Part shown: piece by piece, positions 12,497-22,806 of the stretch
Numbering within the stretch: the first letter of the stretch is position 1
Layout: every line of letters begins with the position of its first letter
Assembly (NCBI RefSeq): GCF_036898095.1
Contig: NC_090746.1
Span: 53,655,841-53,719,840 of the forward strand
Origin: Palaemon carinicauda
Taxonomy: Eukaryota > Arthropoda > Malacostraca > Decapoda > Palaemonidae
Length of the DNA: 64,000 bases
Reading direction: 5' to 3'
The notes under the pieces: model-generated
Seen by the model: only the letters and a program-made list of their open reading frames with translations
Told to the model about the DNA's origin: nothing
The model's database searches: none
Made by a program: the position numbers and the translations under genes

Positions 12497-13213
12497 TCAT
12501 TCAGAGGCAAAGTCTAAAGCTCTTAAGCCATGACGATCGGTAGGAGAGATAGAACTTAACCACTTCCTATGCTGAGCATTAAAATCACCAACAAAAACAA
12601 AAGAAGCTTTTCTATCATCATCTTGTATCCTAGCCATAAGAGTAAGAAGACAATCGAAGATAGAATCATCCATGTCTGGATTCCAGTAGATCGAACACAA
12701 ATAAAAGTTGTTATGCCTGCCACAAACTTTTAATACCTGAATCTCATGACATCGCATTCAAAGCAGGACTTATGCGAAGCAGGGGACTCAGTCGTAATAT
12801 ACACTGCCATTCCCCTGCCCTTAGGGATGGCATCACTTTTCAACATTATTGGCTTCTTAAAACCAGTTATAAGTAGCTCAGATGAGTGCCTCATGTTAGA
12901 AACCAAAGTTTCTGAGCACAAAAGAATATCATACTGTCTGAACACAACTGTAAGTTCTTGAATATTTGCATGAAGACCATGAATATTGCAATAAAAGAAG
13001 ACGACATTGACGGAATCTAGGACGTATTGGTCCCGGATTTCGCTCGATGTCTCTAGACAGCATAAGAATTAATAGTAATAAAAAAGAGACATCATACTTA
13101 AAAACTAGATTAACAAGAATTATAACAAAAATATGTACAGAATTATAAATAAAGTGATTGATCAAACCCAAAGACCATAGTAAAAAGTTAGAAAAATATA
13201 TATATATACACAT
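12497..13213 (-). pseudogene. LINE N-terminus with 2A-like motif and APE endonuclease fragment
   Basis: The frame 12929-13213 carries hydrophobic segments and then SRDIERNPGP. The DIERNPGP part (codons at 13028-13051) fits the 2A-like consensus DxExNPGP. The frame then breaks. In other frames the endonuclease continues with FRQYDILLCSETLVS (about 12895-12945) and VFVGDFNAQHRKWL (about 12548-12590), the latter being the GDFN catalytic box of APE-type endonucleases. At least two frameshifts separate these parts. In an intact copy the 2A motif would release the N-terminal peptide from the EN-RT polyprotein. Confidence 0.7.
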
Positions 13214-13410
13214 ATATTGGAAATTGACTACCTTATTAGTTTACGGAAAGATGAGGTGAATTTTGCTAGATAGAAGTTGAATTACAACCAAGATGCAACA
13301 CTGATAAAATTGCCAAAGCTACATCTAACTGTTGAGGTACTGCTGATAGGTGAAATAAAGTCACATCCAACTCTGACTTGTCTGGCATATACATTTTATT
13401 TAGCACCTTC

Positions 13411-14249
13411 TCCACACATCAGACAACATTATTATATCCCAAATTTTGTTCTGATTGTTCGTTTCTTGTTTGTTTAAAATTGCCCTGCCTATACCCAGAC
13501 ACGGACTCTTACATGAAGGCATCCCGTAAGATCAAATTTTTAGCATTTGGTTCATGTTATGCCATCCAGAATAACAAGTATGGAATATATTCATTGATGA
13601 AGGTAACAAAAATGCATGAAAATCTTAAAGAAAAGAATTGGTTAAAAAAATGAAAACTAATAACACTAAATTACCTTATAACAACAATAATATAAGAAGA
13701 GAAAGGTATGCGTTGCAATGTGGTAAGTATAAATGGATATGATTCCTCAAGCAGGGCAAGAATATAAAATTTTGAAGGTTCGGCTAATTTTAGATTTTTA
13801 ATTATACTATTAATTTGGCTTTTTGCCTAAGTAAACAAGAGTGAAGGCGGTCTTTATAGTTAGACTATAAAAACAAAAACAAAAATGAGCTTATACCACA
13901 TAAATTTAAATGTTGTGAAGCCACTTAAATGAAGCGAGGCAAGTTATTAGGTGGGCATTGCAGTGCCAAGCCAAGGTTACCAGAAAAGCTTCTGAATTAA
14001 TTATGAAACTGTCATAACATTGAATTGAGGTCAATATTTAGCCATCAATGAATAGCTGAGTCCGATGCCTATCCTAGTAATGAAGGAAACTTCAAACTTT
14101 AAGATTTGGCAACTGCTAGTAGCTGAAGTGAAGTAGGCATTGAGTAAGGTGAAAAATAGCCAAGATGCTACTGTAGCTATAGATGGGGAAGAATGGATTA
14201 TGTGAGAAGTAATGCCTAAAGGCTGGTAGGAAAATCTATGGGTAGCTAT
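13411..14249. other. AT-rich DNA, nothing recognised
   Basis: There are short frames only, with no motif, tail or terminal repeat that I could identify. Confidence 0.4.
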
Positions 14250-16432
14250 AAGCAGAAAGGTGATGTCATGGAATGTTATCTACAAGGGAATTAAGCTAAT
14301 AGAGCATAGTAAAGTTTTTGAGAGTACAAGATGAAAATGTAAAGATTAGGAAACCACCTTAGATTCATAAGGGGAAGAACAACTGTGGATGCCATCTTTA
14401 TAGTAAGGTAGCTAAAGGGAAAGCAGAAGTTCTTTTGTAGTTTTGAAGAAGGTTTATGCTAGAAAACCAAGTGAAATGATGTAATGGTGCTTGAGGAAGA
14501 GGAAACTTCTGGATCTGGTTAGAATAGTAGAGATGTACAAACCAACAAAGATACAAGTGTAACAGCTATTGGGCAGACAAATCTTTGAAGTTAGTGCTGG
14601 ATTACATCAGGGGTAATCGTTAAGCCCATGTTTATTTGTGATGGTCATGGGTGTGTTAAGTGAAGATATCAGAAATGAAGAGTAGTGGGACCTGCTATAT
14701 GCAGATGATTTGATGGTTACCATTGTAAATGAGGAAGATTTACAGTGAAGAATTGTAAAGTGGCAAGAGACAATGGGGAGGGGTAGGTGGAGTGTAAACC
14801 TGAGCTGTAAGGAAGATAGGGACAGGATAGCCATGCATGAAAGTAAAGGCTCGGTCATAAAACAGATGGAACAATTTAGATACTTGGGGCTTCTGTAAGT
14901 CAGGACAGAGAATAAGTGTCTGAAGTTAAGAATAGGATAAAAGCGGGCTGCGGAAGGTAGCGGGTCTGGTATGTAATGGGAAAATGCCAATCAAGCTAAA
15001 AGTCGAGATCTATAGCACAGTAATAAGACGTGTTAATGTATGTATCAGAAACGTGTGCTATAATATGAAAAGAGGAAGTAAAGCTTGAAAGAATGGAAAA
15101 TTAGAAAATAAGAAGAATGGCAGGCATAGTGAAGATTCCAAGGGTGATAAGAGTTACGATTGATATGGTATGTGTATGTTTCGAGGATGGATTGTGGGGT
15201 CTTGGGAAGAACCTGTTAGACTCCATCCACACGGGCGATCTTTGCTCAACGAACTTTGATTAAGGTGACTTTAGAAGTGTATTAGCATTGAGCAAAGTTC
15301 AGTATAGGGTTTTTTTCATATGATTACCGAAGTAACGAGAGCTGTGCTCGTTGGTGGTTAAAGACGTGAGAGATGCCCTCCCCTGATGTACAAAGTTACA
15401 TTTTAACCAATGCCAAAGATGTACATTTTCTGTATCTATTTTAAAGTGTAAATGCCAAAGTTTTATTAGGTCCGTGTGGCAACTTTAAACTTGATAGTAT
15501 AAGCATCACACTTTCAGCCTTTTGGATGCAAGGGCCAATTTCTATAAAGATCGTGATGCACGAATTGGAGCAATTTCTAAAATAATTCTGGCCCTTAATA
15601 TTAATTACCTATGTTATTGAAGAAGGGGTGAAGCGAACCCAGCATTTCGCATCAACTTGAATGAGAAATGCGGCAAATTAGGAAGTTGAAGCAATCTCTT
15701 TTCTTAGAACTATTTAGATCTCTCTGAAAGTTAAGGGTATAATTTTACACAAACTCTGCTTGGACATCTGTGTTGTAATATGTATTGAAGTTCTGTATAG
15801 TTACATCCTGTTGACAGATGAAGTAATGTTGCCTGTAATATGTCTTCAACACAAAAACTCATCTCATAATTCATATTCGTATCCTGGTTGGTGATTTTGA
15901 GGTTCCAGTTTCGAGATGAGATTGTAAAGAGTATTTGGACTTTTTCTGTAAATTTATGAAATTAGTTCCGATTCACTTTACATCTGACATTTAGCCTAGT
16001 ATATTGTATCATGTCTTACCAAATTTTGTTGCCTTTGCAAATATTTTTTACACCAAATTTTCTTCCTTTTTATCTAGCACACAGGATTAACAAAACACAA
16101 TCATTTTCTTTTTGCTCCTACAACTGAGACCATTTTCTTGTTACTCGTACAGTAATACCTTGCTGCCATTGCCAGGCTCTCGCTTTTCAACTGACATCGT
16201 TTGGACGCAAGCATAAAGTCCTTTACTGAGTTTTGTTCGATGAGAAACAAAGTTCACCGAACAATGTACAGTTGTGTGGACAGAGCCTTAGGGAAAGAAG
16301 AACAAGAGGGAGATATAAGTGGATGTAGAGGTATAGTGAAGGATGACATGGCCAGAAGAGTTTTGGTGGAAGAGGATGCCTTTGATAGAAGGCATTGGAG
16401 AGGGCACATCCGGCAACCAACCCTAGATTAGG
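14250..16432 (+). mobile_element. Decayed RTE-like LINE, apparently split by another insertion
   Basis: On the plus strand, translated pieces read KVYARKPSE (motif A region, about 14450), LHQG (about 14608), and LLYADDLM with an intact YADD at 14698-14709. MEQFRYLGLL follows near 14870, then basic sequence to about 15190. Stops interrupt it repeatedly. A typical C-terminus resumes at 16341-16431 ([19 protein letters not shown], ending HIRQPTLD). The spacing between the two parts is occupied by the element at 15226-16280. The order and motifs resemble RTE/BovB-type LINEs. No coding potential remains. Confidence 0.65.
15226..16280. mobile_element. Putative non-autonomous DNA element with imperfect TIRs
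   Basis: The left end (15226-15258, starting TCCACACGGGCGATC) is an imperfect inverted match (about two-thirds of 33 bases) to the right end (16248-16280, ending GTTGTGTGGA). Both share CAAAGTTC at the inner side and TCCACAC/GTGTGGA at the tips. The 1,055-bp interior has no coding frame. I could not see a target-site duplication. Its position inside a LINE supports an insertion, but the imperfect TIRs keep this tentative. Confidence 0.4.
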
Positions 16433-16456
16433 GATAATGGTGGGAAAGAAGGTAGT

Positions 16457-16780
<324 letters not shown>

Positions 16781-16784
<4 letters not shown>

Positions 16785-16953
16785 TCAATATTAAACTTAC
16801 CCGATAATCATGTAGCTGTCAACTCCGTTGCCCGACAGAATTCTATGGAGGGATACGCCAGCTATCACAATACTAGAAGGGGGTGTACTTACCAGCGCCA
16901 CCTGTGGCCAGGTACTATAGTACTTCTTGTTGACACCTCCTCAATTTTTCCTC
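16781..16953 (+). repeat. Left inverted terminal repeat of element B
   Basis: It starts TTTTTCAATATTAAACTTAC after the AT tract. From 16795 to 16953 it is the exact reverse complement of 23339-23497. The outermost bases differ from the right end, so the two ends carry distinct extensions, both represented in the ICR. It likely holds the promoter. Confidence 0.95.
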
Positions 16954-17162
16954 TGTCGTGCTTCCGGCAAGACGTTCTGGGATACGCTTATGATCTTGGA
17001 GTATTTTCACGGCTTTTGGTGAAGTATTCTCTCAGATTTCGGCTGTCGCTTTACTGGAAAACTTCTATATTAGCTTAGATAGCTATTATTTAGTCCTGAT
17101 TAACGGTTAACGATCTTTTGCTTGATTTTGAAACCCCACTTGGCTAACTCTTTTGATTCAAG

Positions 17163-17414
17163 ATGTCTGACATTTCACAAGCCCCCACCCATAGACGATG
17201 TAGGTCTTGTAATAGGCGTATTCCGAAGGCCTCGGTAGATCCTCACACCGCTTGTTCTGACTGTAGGGAAAGGCCCTGTCAGTTAGAAGATCGATGTGAG
17301 GAATGCGCCGGACTTTCGGAACTTGATTTTGTCCGTCTTCTTAAGTATTCAACCAAGTTAGAGAGAGAGAGAGTTAGGAGGAGTTCTTCTCACTCTTCAC
17401 TTCTCACCTCATGA
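17163..17414 (+). CDS. Short Cys-rich frame at the 5' side of element B (gag N-terminus?)
   Basis: An 83-codon frame has eight cysteines arranged as paired CxxC-type clusters (CRSCNRR near residue 13, CSDCRERPC near 32, CEECAGL near 45), then a basic Arg/Ser-rich tail. This looks like a small treble-clef or zinc-ribbon type module. It ends at TGA 17412-17414, and the main gag frame starts 25 bases later in a different frame. In the other DIRS family here a Cys-containing segment forms the N-terminus of gag itself (27709). This frame may therefore be the gag N-terminus separated by a frameshift, or a separate small ORF. ATG 17163 is the first good start after the ITR. Confidence 0.6.
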   Translation: MSDISQAPTHRRCRSCNRRIPKASVDPHTACSDCRERPCQLEDRCEECAGLSELDFVRLLKYSTKLERERVRRSSSHSSLLTS

Positions 17415-17439
17415 TCCCCTACCTTTTCCTACCCCTGTA

Positions 17440-19848
17440 GTGGCTACCCCCGAACCTACTATTTGCCCTCAGCCTGATATGTCTGTTGTTTTGCGTGCCA
17501 TTCAGGCCTTAGGTGACAAAGTAGAGTCAGTGGTTAGTGATCATAAGTCTCTTATGGCCGAAGTCAAGGAACTTAAGGTCAAGAGTGCAGTGGGTGGTAT
17601 TAGTGCCAGTGCTGTGACGAGTGCTAGTGTCAGTGCAGTGCCAAGTGCTAGTGTCAGTGTCAGTGTGGTGCGTGAGGATACTTCTGTGCGTGCCAGTCGT
17701 CCTCCCAGTCCGGGACCTCTTGCAAGCTCCCAAGCCCAGGGGAGAAGCAATGTCGAAGGGCAAAAGGGTTCGGCAGGCCTTGATCGGCGCACAGAAGTAT
17801 CCTCGGTGGTTGCGGGCGTGTCTTCCAGAGACCGTCACTCCCACCTGCAGACGATTGAGCCCGTCTTTTACTCGTCTGCTGATCAATTGTCAGGGAAGAA
17901 ACGCTGGACTCAGGTCTCAAGACCACTCAAACGCAGAGTCCAGACCTCAAGAACTCAACCGGGCTGCAGTCATTGGATCAGCTCTGACTCGCCGCAGTCA
18001 TCAGTTGAATGCACTCCGCCTAAGAGGAGTAAGGTTCTGCCGCAACAGATCTCTGCTGTTAAGGCTTTACCTCAGCAGACCTTAGTGTCTGCCGACCCCA
18101 AGTTGACTCTACTGCAGTCCATGCAGTCACAACTTGCGGTCTTGATGCGTGAGTGTCAGGCTGAGAAGGTTACACCTCCTCCTGCGATCGCTCCGCCTGA
18201 CCGCAGTACTGCCTGCCAGGCGTACGATGTTGAGGCTCCTCAGGATACCTTACCACGTTCTGAGTTTACTTTTTCCAGTGGTGTGCAGCTCCCTCCGCCT
18301 TCTTTAAGGCAACCTCAGCAATGGGAACAGGAAGCTTATACCTTACTTCCTCCGCTTCCACTTGCAGTTCCACCAGTGAGGCAACACTCTCTTGAGGTAC
18401 AACAACCTCTCCCATCCATGAGTCAGTCTCCTCAGCTCTCGCTGCAGCGAGCTCAACCCTCCTCAAGGCAAGCACCTCAACACCTTAGCCTTGCGCCTCA
18501 GGAACCTCAACTCGCGAGACAATTACTGCGTTCTGCGCAGCCACTACCTCATCGCTCACAGCTCACACCTCAGGAACCTCAACTCGTTCCTCAGGAACTT
18601 GCTACTGCGCATCCGCCATCCACTCAGCAAGCGCAACCCTTGAGTTCAGACACTCATACCAGGAGTCAGCCTCCTCCACCCATGCGCCTACCTTCTGCTA
18701 CTTCTTTTGATCAGCCTTTGCAGTCTGAGCCTCAGGTGTTCCCTCAACAGAGTCTTGAAGAGGAAACCACAAATATTGTTGTTCCAACTCGTGCTGACTC
18801 TGCTGTTCAGCATACCTTACCGATCTCTTCGCTACAATCTGGTGATGAGGTGTCTGATGATGAGGCTGCACACCTGGATCCCTCATCAGATGTGGATGAA
18901 TCCAAGTCTTCTCCACCTTCTATTGACTTTCGTAAGGTCTTGGCTCTTTTTAGGGAGGTATACCCAGACCACTTTGTCTCTGCTATCCCCCGCTCTCCGC
19001 CATCTGAGTTTTCGCTGGGCATGCAGCCAGCTAAGTCTACTTATACTAAGCTCGTCTTAGCAAGGTCCTCTAAGAGAGCGTTAAGGATTTTAGGGGAGTG
19101 GTTGCAGTCTAAGCAACAACTTGGAAAGACTTCGTTCATGTTTCCTCCGACTAAGCTCACTTCTAAAGCGGGCGTTTGGTATGCCACAGGAGAGGAACCA
19201 GGCTTGGGAGTACCTGCCTCTGCCCAGGCTGACTTCTCAAGTCTGGTAGACTCTCCTCGTAGAACAGCAATGAGGCGCTCTAAGGTTTGCTGGACCTTCT
19301 CAGACCTTGATCACTTCCTGAAGGGTGTTTTTAGAGCATTTGAGATGTTCAACTTCCTAGACTGGTGCCTGGGGGCCCTCAGCAAGAAGACCTCCCCTGC
19401 GGACAAGGATTCTGCCATGCTCTTAATGTCCTGCATGGATAAGGCCATTAGAGATGGATCTGGCGAGCTTGCTTCGATGTTTGTGTCAGGGGTTCTTAAG
19501 AAAAGGGAGCAGCTTTGTACCTTCCTTTCCTCCAGCATCACACCTTGTCAAAGGTCTCAACTCCTTTTCGCTCCGCTCTCGAAGTTCCTTTTTCCCGAAG
19601 AGCTTGTTAAGGACTTGTCTGCTGCCCTGATACAAAAGGACACACATGATCTTGTGGCCTCATCGGCTCGTAAGACTAAGGTTGCTACCTCAGTCCCCAG
19701 GACTTATCGCACCCCAGTGGCTGATACTCCTGCTACGAGGTTCATACCGCCCTTTCGTGGTAGAGCCCCCAGCCGAGGAAGCTCCCGTCCAGACTCTTCC
19801 AGGAGCAAGTCTAGGAAAAGTTCCAAGGCTTCTAAAGGAAAAAACTGA
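17440..19848 (+). CDS. Gag-like protein of element B
   Basis: The 802-codon frame opens with a predicted coiled coil (about residues 15-50). A long Pro/Gln/Ser-rich, probably disordered region follows (about 80-440), then a more ordered core with many Leu, Phe and Trp residues (about 470-740). It ends in a strongly basic Arg/Ser tail (about 755-802) suited to RNA binding. There is no CCHC knuckle, as is usual for DIRS gag. Its end overlaps the RT frame by about 200 bp. The annotated start is a GTG-type codon, so true initiation may lie in the upstream Cys-rich frame or elsewhere. The family assignment comes from position and composition rather than from a diagnostic motif. Confidence 0.75.
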   Translation: MATPEPTICPQPDMSVVLRAIQALGDKVESVVSDHKSLMAEVKELKVKSAVGGISASAVTSASVSAVPSASVSVSVVREDTSVRASRPPSPGPLASSQAQGRSNVEGQKGSAGLDRRTEVSSVVAGVSSRDRHSHLQTIEPVFYSSADQLSGKKRWTQVSRPLKRRVQTSRTQPGCSHWISSDSPQSSVECTPPKRSKVLPQQISAVKALPQQTLVSADPKLTLLQSMQSQLAVLMRECQAEKVTPPPAIAPPDRSTACQAYDVEAPQDTLPRSEFTFSSGVQLPPPSLRQPQQWEQEAYTLLPPLPLAVPPVRQHSLEVQQPLPSMSQSPQLSLQRAQPSSRQAPQHLSLAPQEPQLARQLLRSAQPLPHRSQLTPQEPQLVPQELATAHPPSTQQAQPLSSDTHTRSQPPPPMRLPSATSFDQPLQSEPQVFPQQSLEEETTNIVVPTRADSAVQHTLPISSLQSGDEVSDDEAAHLDPSSDVDESKSSPPSIDFRKVLALFREVYPDHFVSAIPRSPPSEFSLGMQPAKSTYTKLVLARSSKRALRILGEWLQSKQQLGKTSFMFPPTKLTSKAGVWYATGEEPGLGVPASAQADFSSLVDSPRRTAMRRSKVCWTFSDLDHFLKGVFRAFEMFNFLDWCLGALSKKTSPADKDSAMLLMSCMDKAIRDGSGELASMFVSGVLKKREQLCTFLSSSITPCQRSQLLFAPLSKFLFPEELVKDLSAALIQKDTHDLVASSARKTKVATSVPRTYRTPVADTPATRFIPPFRGRAPSRGSSRPDSSRSKSRKSSKASKGKN

Positions 19849-21907
19849 CTCTCCGCATCTCCAGACAGCAGTAGGAGCCAGACTCAAGATCTTCTGGCAA
19901 GCCTGGGAAAAGAGAGGTGCAGACGCCCAGTCTGTCAGTTGGCTGAGGGAGGGTTACAGGATACCATTCTGCCGCAAACCCCCTCTGACCACATCTCCCA
20001 TCAACCTCTCTCCCAACTACAAAGAAGAGGACAAGAGGCTAGCGTTGCACCAGGAGGTGTCGCTCCTTGTACAGAAGAAGGCAGTGGTTATAGTCCGGGA
20101 CCATCAATCCCCGGGCTTCTACAACCGTCTCTTTCTGGTGGCCAAGAAGACAGGAGGTTGGAGACCGGTGCTGGACGTCAGCGCGCTCAATGCGTATGTC
20201 ACCAAGCAGACGTTCACGATGGAGACGACGAAGTCGGTCCTAGCAGCGGTCAGGCAGGAGGACTGGATGGTCTCGTTGGACCTGAAAGATGCCTACTTTC
20301 ATGTTCCTATTCATCCAGACTCCCAACCTTTCCTGAGATTCGTTTTTGGAAAGGTTGTCTACCAATTCCAAGCCCTGTGTTTTGGCCTAAGCACAGCTCC
20401 TATGGTGTTTACGCATCTGATGAGGAATATAGCAAAATTCCTCCACTTATCGGACATCAGAGCCTCCCTTTACTTAGACGACTGGCTGTTGAGAGCCTCC
20501 ACGAGTCGTCGCTGTCTGGAGAGTCTCAACTGGACTTTGGACTTAATCAAAGAACTGGGTCTGTTAGTCAACATAGAAAAGTCTCAGCTCATTCCCTCCC
20601 AATCCATTGTGTACCTGGGAATGGAGATTCGGAGTCAGGATTTTCGGGCTTTTCCATCGGCCCCAAGGATAAGCCAAGCCCTAGATTGCATCATGAGCAT
20701 GCTGAAGAGGAGCAGTTGCTCGGTGAGACAGTGGATGAGTCTCACAGGGACCCTTTCATCGCTGGCCCTGTTCGTCGAGCTAGGGAGACTCCACCTCCGC
20801 CCTCTTCAATTCCATCTTGCAGCTCATTGGGACAAGGGTTTGACTCTCGAAGCAGTCTCTATCCCAGTCACCAAAGAGATGAAGACCACTCTCTTGTGGT
20901 GGAAGACCAATCTCCTTCTCAGGGAGGGCCTATCGTTGGCTATTCAGACCCCCAATCTTCATCTCTTCTCAGATGCATCGGACTCGGGCTGGGGTGCGAC
21001 CTTGAACGGACAGGAATGCTCGGGAACGTGGAACGAGGAACAGGGAACGCTCCACATCAACTGCAAGGAGCTACTAGCAGTTCATTTAGCCCTGCTGAAC
21101 TTCAAGTCCCTCCTGCTAGGCAAGGTGGTGGAGGTGAACTCAGACAACACCACAGCCTTGGCTTACATCTCCAAGCAAGGAGGGACCCATTCGAGGAGCC
21201 TATACGAGATCGCAAGGGACCTCCTCATTTGGTCAAGAAGTCAAAACCTCACTTTAGTCACGAGGTTCATTCAGGGCAACATGAACGTCTCAGCAGATCG
21301 CCTAAGCAGAAGGGATCAGGTCATTCCCACGGAATGGACCCTCCACAAGAGTGTGTGCAACAGACTTTGGACCTTGTGGGGTCAGCCTACCATAGATCTG
21401 TTTGCCACCTCCATGACCAAGAGACTTCCGCTGTACTGTTCCCCAGTTCCAGACCCAGCAGCAGTTCATGTGGATGCTTTTCTGCTGAACTGGTCCCATC
21501 TCGACCTTTACGCATTTCCACCGTTCAAGATAATAAACAAAGTCCTTCAGAAGTTCATCTCGCACGAAGGGACACGGCTGACGCTGGTTGCTCCCCTTTG
21601 GCCTGCAAGAGAATGGTTCACAGAGGTACTTCAATGGCTAGTCGACGTCCCCAGGACTCTCCCTCTAAGAGTGGACCTTCTACGTCAACCTCACGTAGAC
21701 AGGTTGCACCCAAGCCTCCACGCTCTTCGGCTGACTGCCTTCAGACTGTCGAAAGATTCGCTAGAGCTAGAGGCTTTTCGAAGGAGGCAGCCAGCGCGAT
21801 TGCCAGAGCAAGAAGGGTTTCCACTCGTAGAGTCTACCAATCTAAGTGGGAAGTCTTCCGGAGCTGGTGTAGAGCCAATGCAGTATCCTCTACCAATACC
21901 TCTGTGA
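19646..21907 (+). CDS. Reverse transcriptase-RNase H-methyltransferase protein of element B
   Basis: The 753-codon frame includes RT motifs GGWRPVLDVSALN and LDLKDAYFHVPIHP, with catalytic YLDD at residues 276-279. RNase H follows with the four acidic residues D443 (FSDAS), E475, D500 (NSDNTT) and D551 (SADRLSR). A third domain begins TIDLFATS at D584 and contains YCSPVPDP and FPPF (624-627). This is the Dam-like methyltransferase region known from DIRS elements. It should copy the element RNA within gag particles. The N-terminal ~60 residues overlap gag, so the real start is uncertain. The C-terminus overlaps the recombinase frame by about 295 bp. No key residue is missing. Confidence 0.92.
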   Translation: MILWPHRLVRLRLLPQSPGLIAPQWLILLLRGSYRPFVVEPPAEEAPVQTLPGASLGKVPRLLKEKTDSPHLQTAVGARLKIFWQAWEKRGADAQSVSWLREGYRIPFCRKPPLTTSPINLSPNYKEEDKRLALHQEVSLLVQKKAVVIVRDHQSPGFYNRLFLVAKKTGGWRPVLDVSALNAYVTKQTFTMETTKSVLAAVRQEDWMVSLDLKDAYFHVPIHPDSQPFLRFVFGKVVYQFQALCFGLSTAPMVFTHLMRNIAKFLHLSDIRASLYLDDWLLRASTSRRCLESLNWTLDLIKELGLLVNIEKSQLIPSQSIVYLGMEIRSQDFRAFPSAPRISQALDCIMSMLKRSSCSVRQWMSLTGTLSSLALFVELGRLHLRPLQFHLAAHWDKGLTLEAVSIPVTKEMKTTLLWWKTNLLLREGLSLAIQTPNLHLFSDASDSGWGATLNGQECSGTWNEEQGTLHINCKELLAVHLALLNFKSLLLGKVVEVNSDNTTALAYISKQGGTHSRSLYEIARDLLIWSRSQNLTLVTRFIQGNMNVSADRLSRRDQVIPTEWTLHKSVCNRLWTLWGQPTIDLFATSMTKRLPLYCSPVPDPAAVHVDAFLLNWSHLDLYAFPPFKIINKVLQKFISHEGTRLTLVAPLWPAREWFTEVLQWLVDVPRTLPLRVDLLRQPHVDRLHPSLHALRLTAFRLSKDSLELEAFRRRQPARLPEQEGFPLVESTNLSGKSSGAGVEPMQYPLPIPL

Positions 21908-22806
21908 CCCAAATAGCTGACTTCCTATTACATCTTAGGAATGAGAGATCCCTTTCAGCCCCTACGATTAAAGGGTACAGGAGTATGTTGGCTTCAGTTC
22001 TCCGCCACAGAGGTTTGGACCTTTCTTCCAACAAGGACCTTCAGGACATCCTTAAGTCTTTTGAGACTTCTAAAGAGCGTCGTCTATCCACTCCAGGCTG
22101 GAACCTAGACGTAGTCTTAAGGTTCCTTATGTCACCTAGGTTCGAACCTCTCCAGTCAGCTTCCTTCAAGGACCTTACCCTCAAGACTCTTTTTCTCGTC
22201 TGCCTTGCAACAGCTAAGAGAGTCAGTGAGGTTCATGCCTTCAGCAAGAACATTGGTTTCACGACCGAATCTGCAACATGTTCTTTTCAGCTCGGATTCT
22301 TAGCTAAGAATGAACTTCCTTCGCGTCCTTGGCCTAGATCGTTTGAAATACCTAGCCTCTCCAACATGGTAGGTAACGAGCTAGAGAGAGTTCTTTGCCC
22401 TGTCAGAGCTCTCAAGTATTATCTTAATAGGTCTAAACCTATTCGAGGACAGTCAGAAGCCTTATGGTGTGCCATCAAGAAACCTTCGAGGCCCATGTCC
22501 AAGAACGGGGTTTCGTATTATATAAGGCTTCTGATTAGAGAAGCCCATTCTCACTTAAAGGAGGAAGACCTTGCGTTGCTGAAGGTAAGGACCCACGAAG
22601 TAAGAGCCGTAGCTACTTCGATGGCCTTTAATAAAAACCGTTCTCTGCAGAGCATAATGGATGCAACCTATTGGAGGAGCAAGTCAGTGTTTGCATCATT
22701 TTATCTTAAAGATGTCCAGTCTCTTTACGAGAACTGCTACACCCTGGGACCATTCGTAGCAGCGAGTGCAGTAGTAGGTGAGGGCTCAGCCACTACATTC
22801 CCTTAA
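21613..22806 (+). CDS. Tyrosine recombinase of element B
   Basis: An N-terminal SAM-like domain (VYQSKWEVFRSWC) precedes the catalytic domain. The active-site set is complete: Arg in AKRVSEVH (codon 22219-22221), His and Arg in HEVR (22594-22605), Trp in YWRSKS (22672) and the nucleophile Tyr in FYLKDV (22702-22704). The enzyme would insert the circular DNA copy. The frame is -1 relative to the RT and stays open back to 19939, so expression by frameshifting from the RT frame is possible. The start at 21613 is the first plausible ATG before the domain. It ends at TAA just after 22803. Confidence 0.9.
   Translation: MVHRGTSMASRRPQDSPSKSGPSTSTSRRQVAPKPPRSSADCLQTVERFARARGFSKEAASAIARARRVSTRRVYQSKWEVFRSWCRANAVSSTNTSVTQIADFLLHLRNERSLSAPTIKGYRSMLASVLRHRGLDLSSNKDLQDILKSFETSKERRLSTPGWNLDVVLRFLMSPRFEPLQSASFKDLTLKTLFLVCLATAKRVSEVHAFSKNIGFTTESATCSFQLGFLAKNELPSRPWPRSFEIPSLSNMVGNELERVLCPVRALKYYLNRSKPIRGQSEALWCAIKKPSRPMSKNGVSYYIRLLIREAHSHLKEEDLALLKVRTHEVRAVATSMAFNKNRSLQSIMDATYWRSKSVFASFYLKDVQSLYENCYTLGPFVAASAVVGEGSATTFP

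Larger units (their letters stand above)
10441..13213 (-). mobile_element. Reverse-strand non-LTR retrotransposon (LINE), decayed, ATT-tailed
   Basis: Read on the minus strand, the order is a hydrophobic N-terminus with a 2A-like motif (13028-13051), an APE-type endonuclease (12497-12945), RT pieces (11560-11848), an RT C-terminal region (10798-11196), a 3' UTR, and a tail that on the plus strand is (ATT)n at 10441-10491. The 3' UTR (10492-10600) matches the LINE 3' ends at 42127-42372 and 43224-43500 (shared CCTCACTGGGCTATTTT). All frames are interrupted. An APE endonuclease plus this RT points to the CR1/Jockey assemblage, but I cannot fix the clade. Confidence 0.8.

Noticed and set aside
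19939..21612. The first ~550 codons of the 955-codon frame as part of the recombinase
   Set aside because: The stretch overlaps the RT completely, is Ser/Pro/Gln-rich with no recombinase motif, and is best explained as the shadow frame of the RT. It is kept only as an observation about frame openness.
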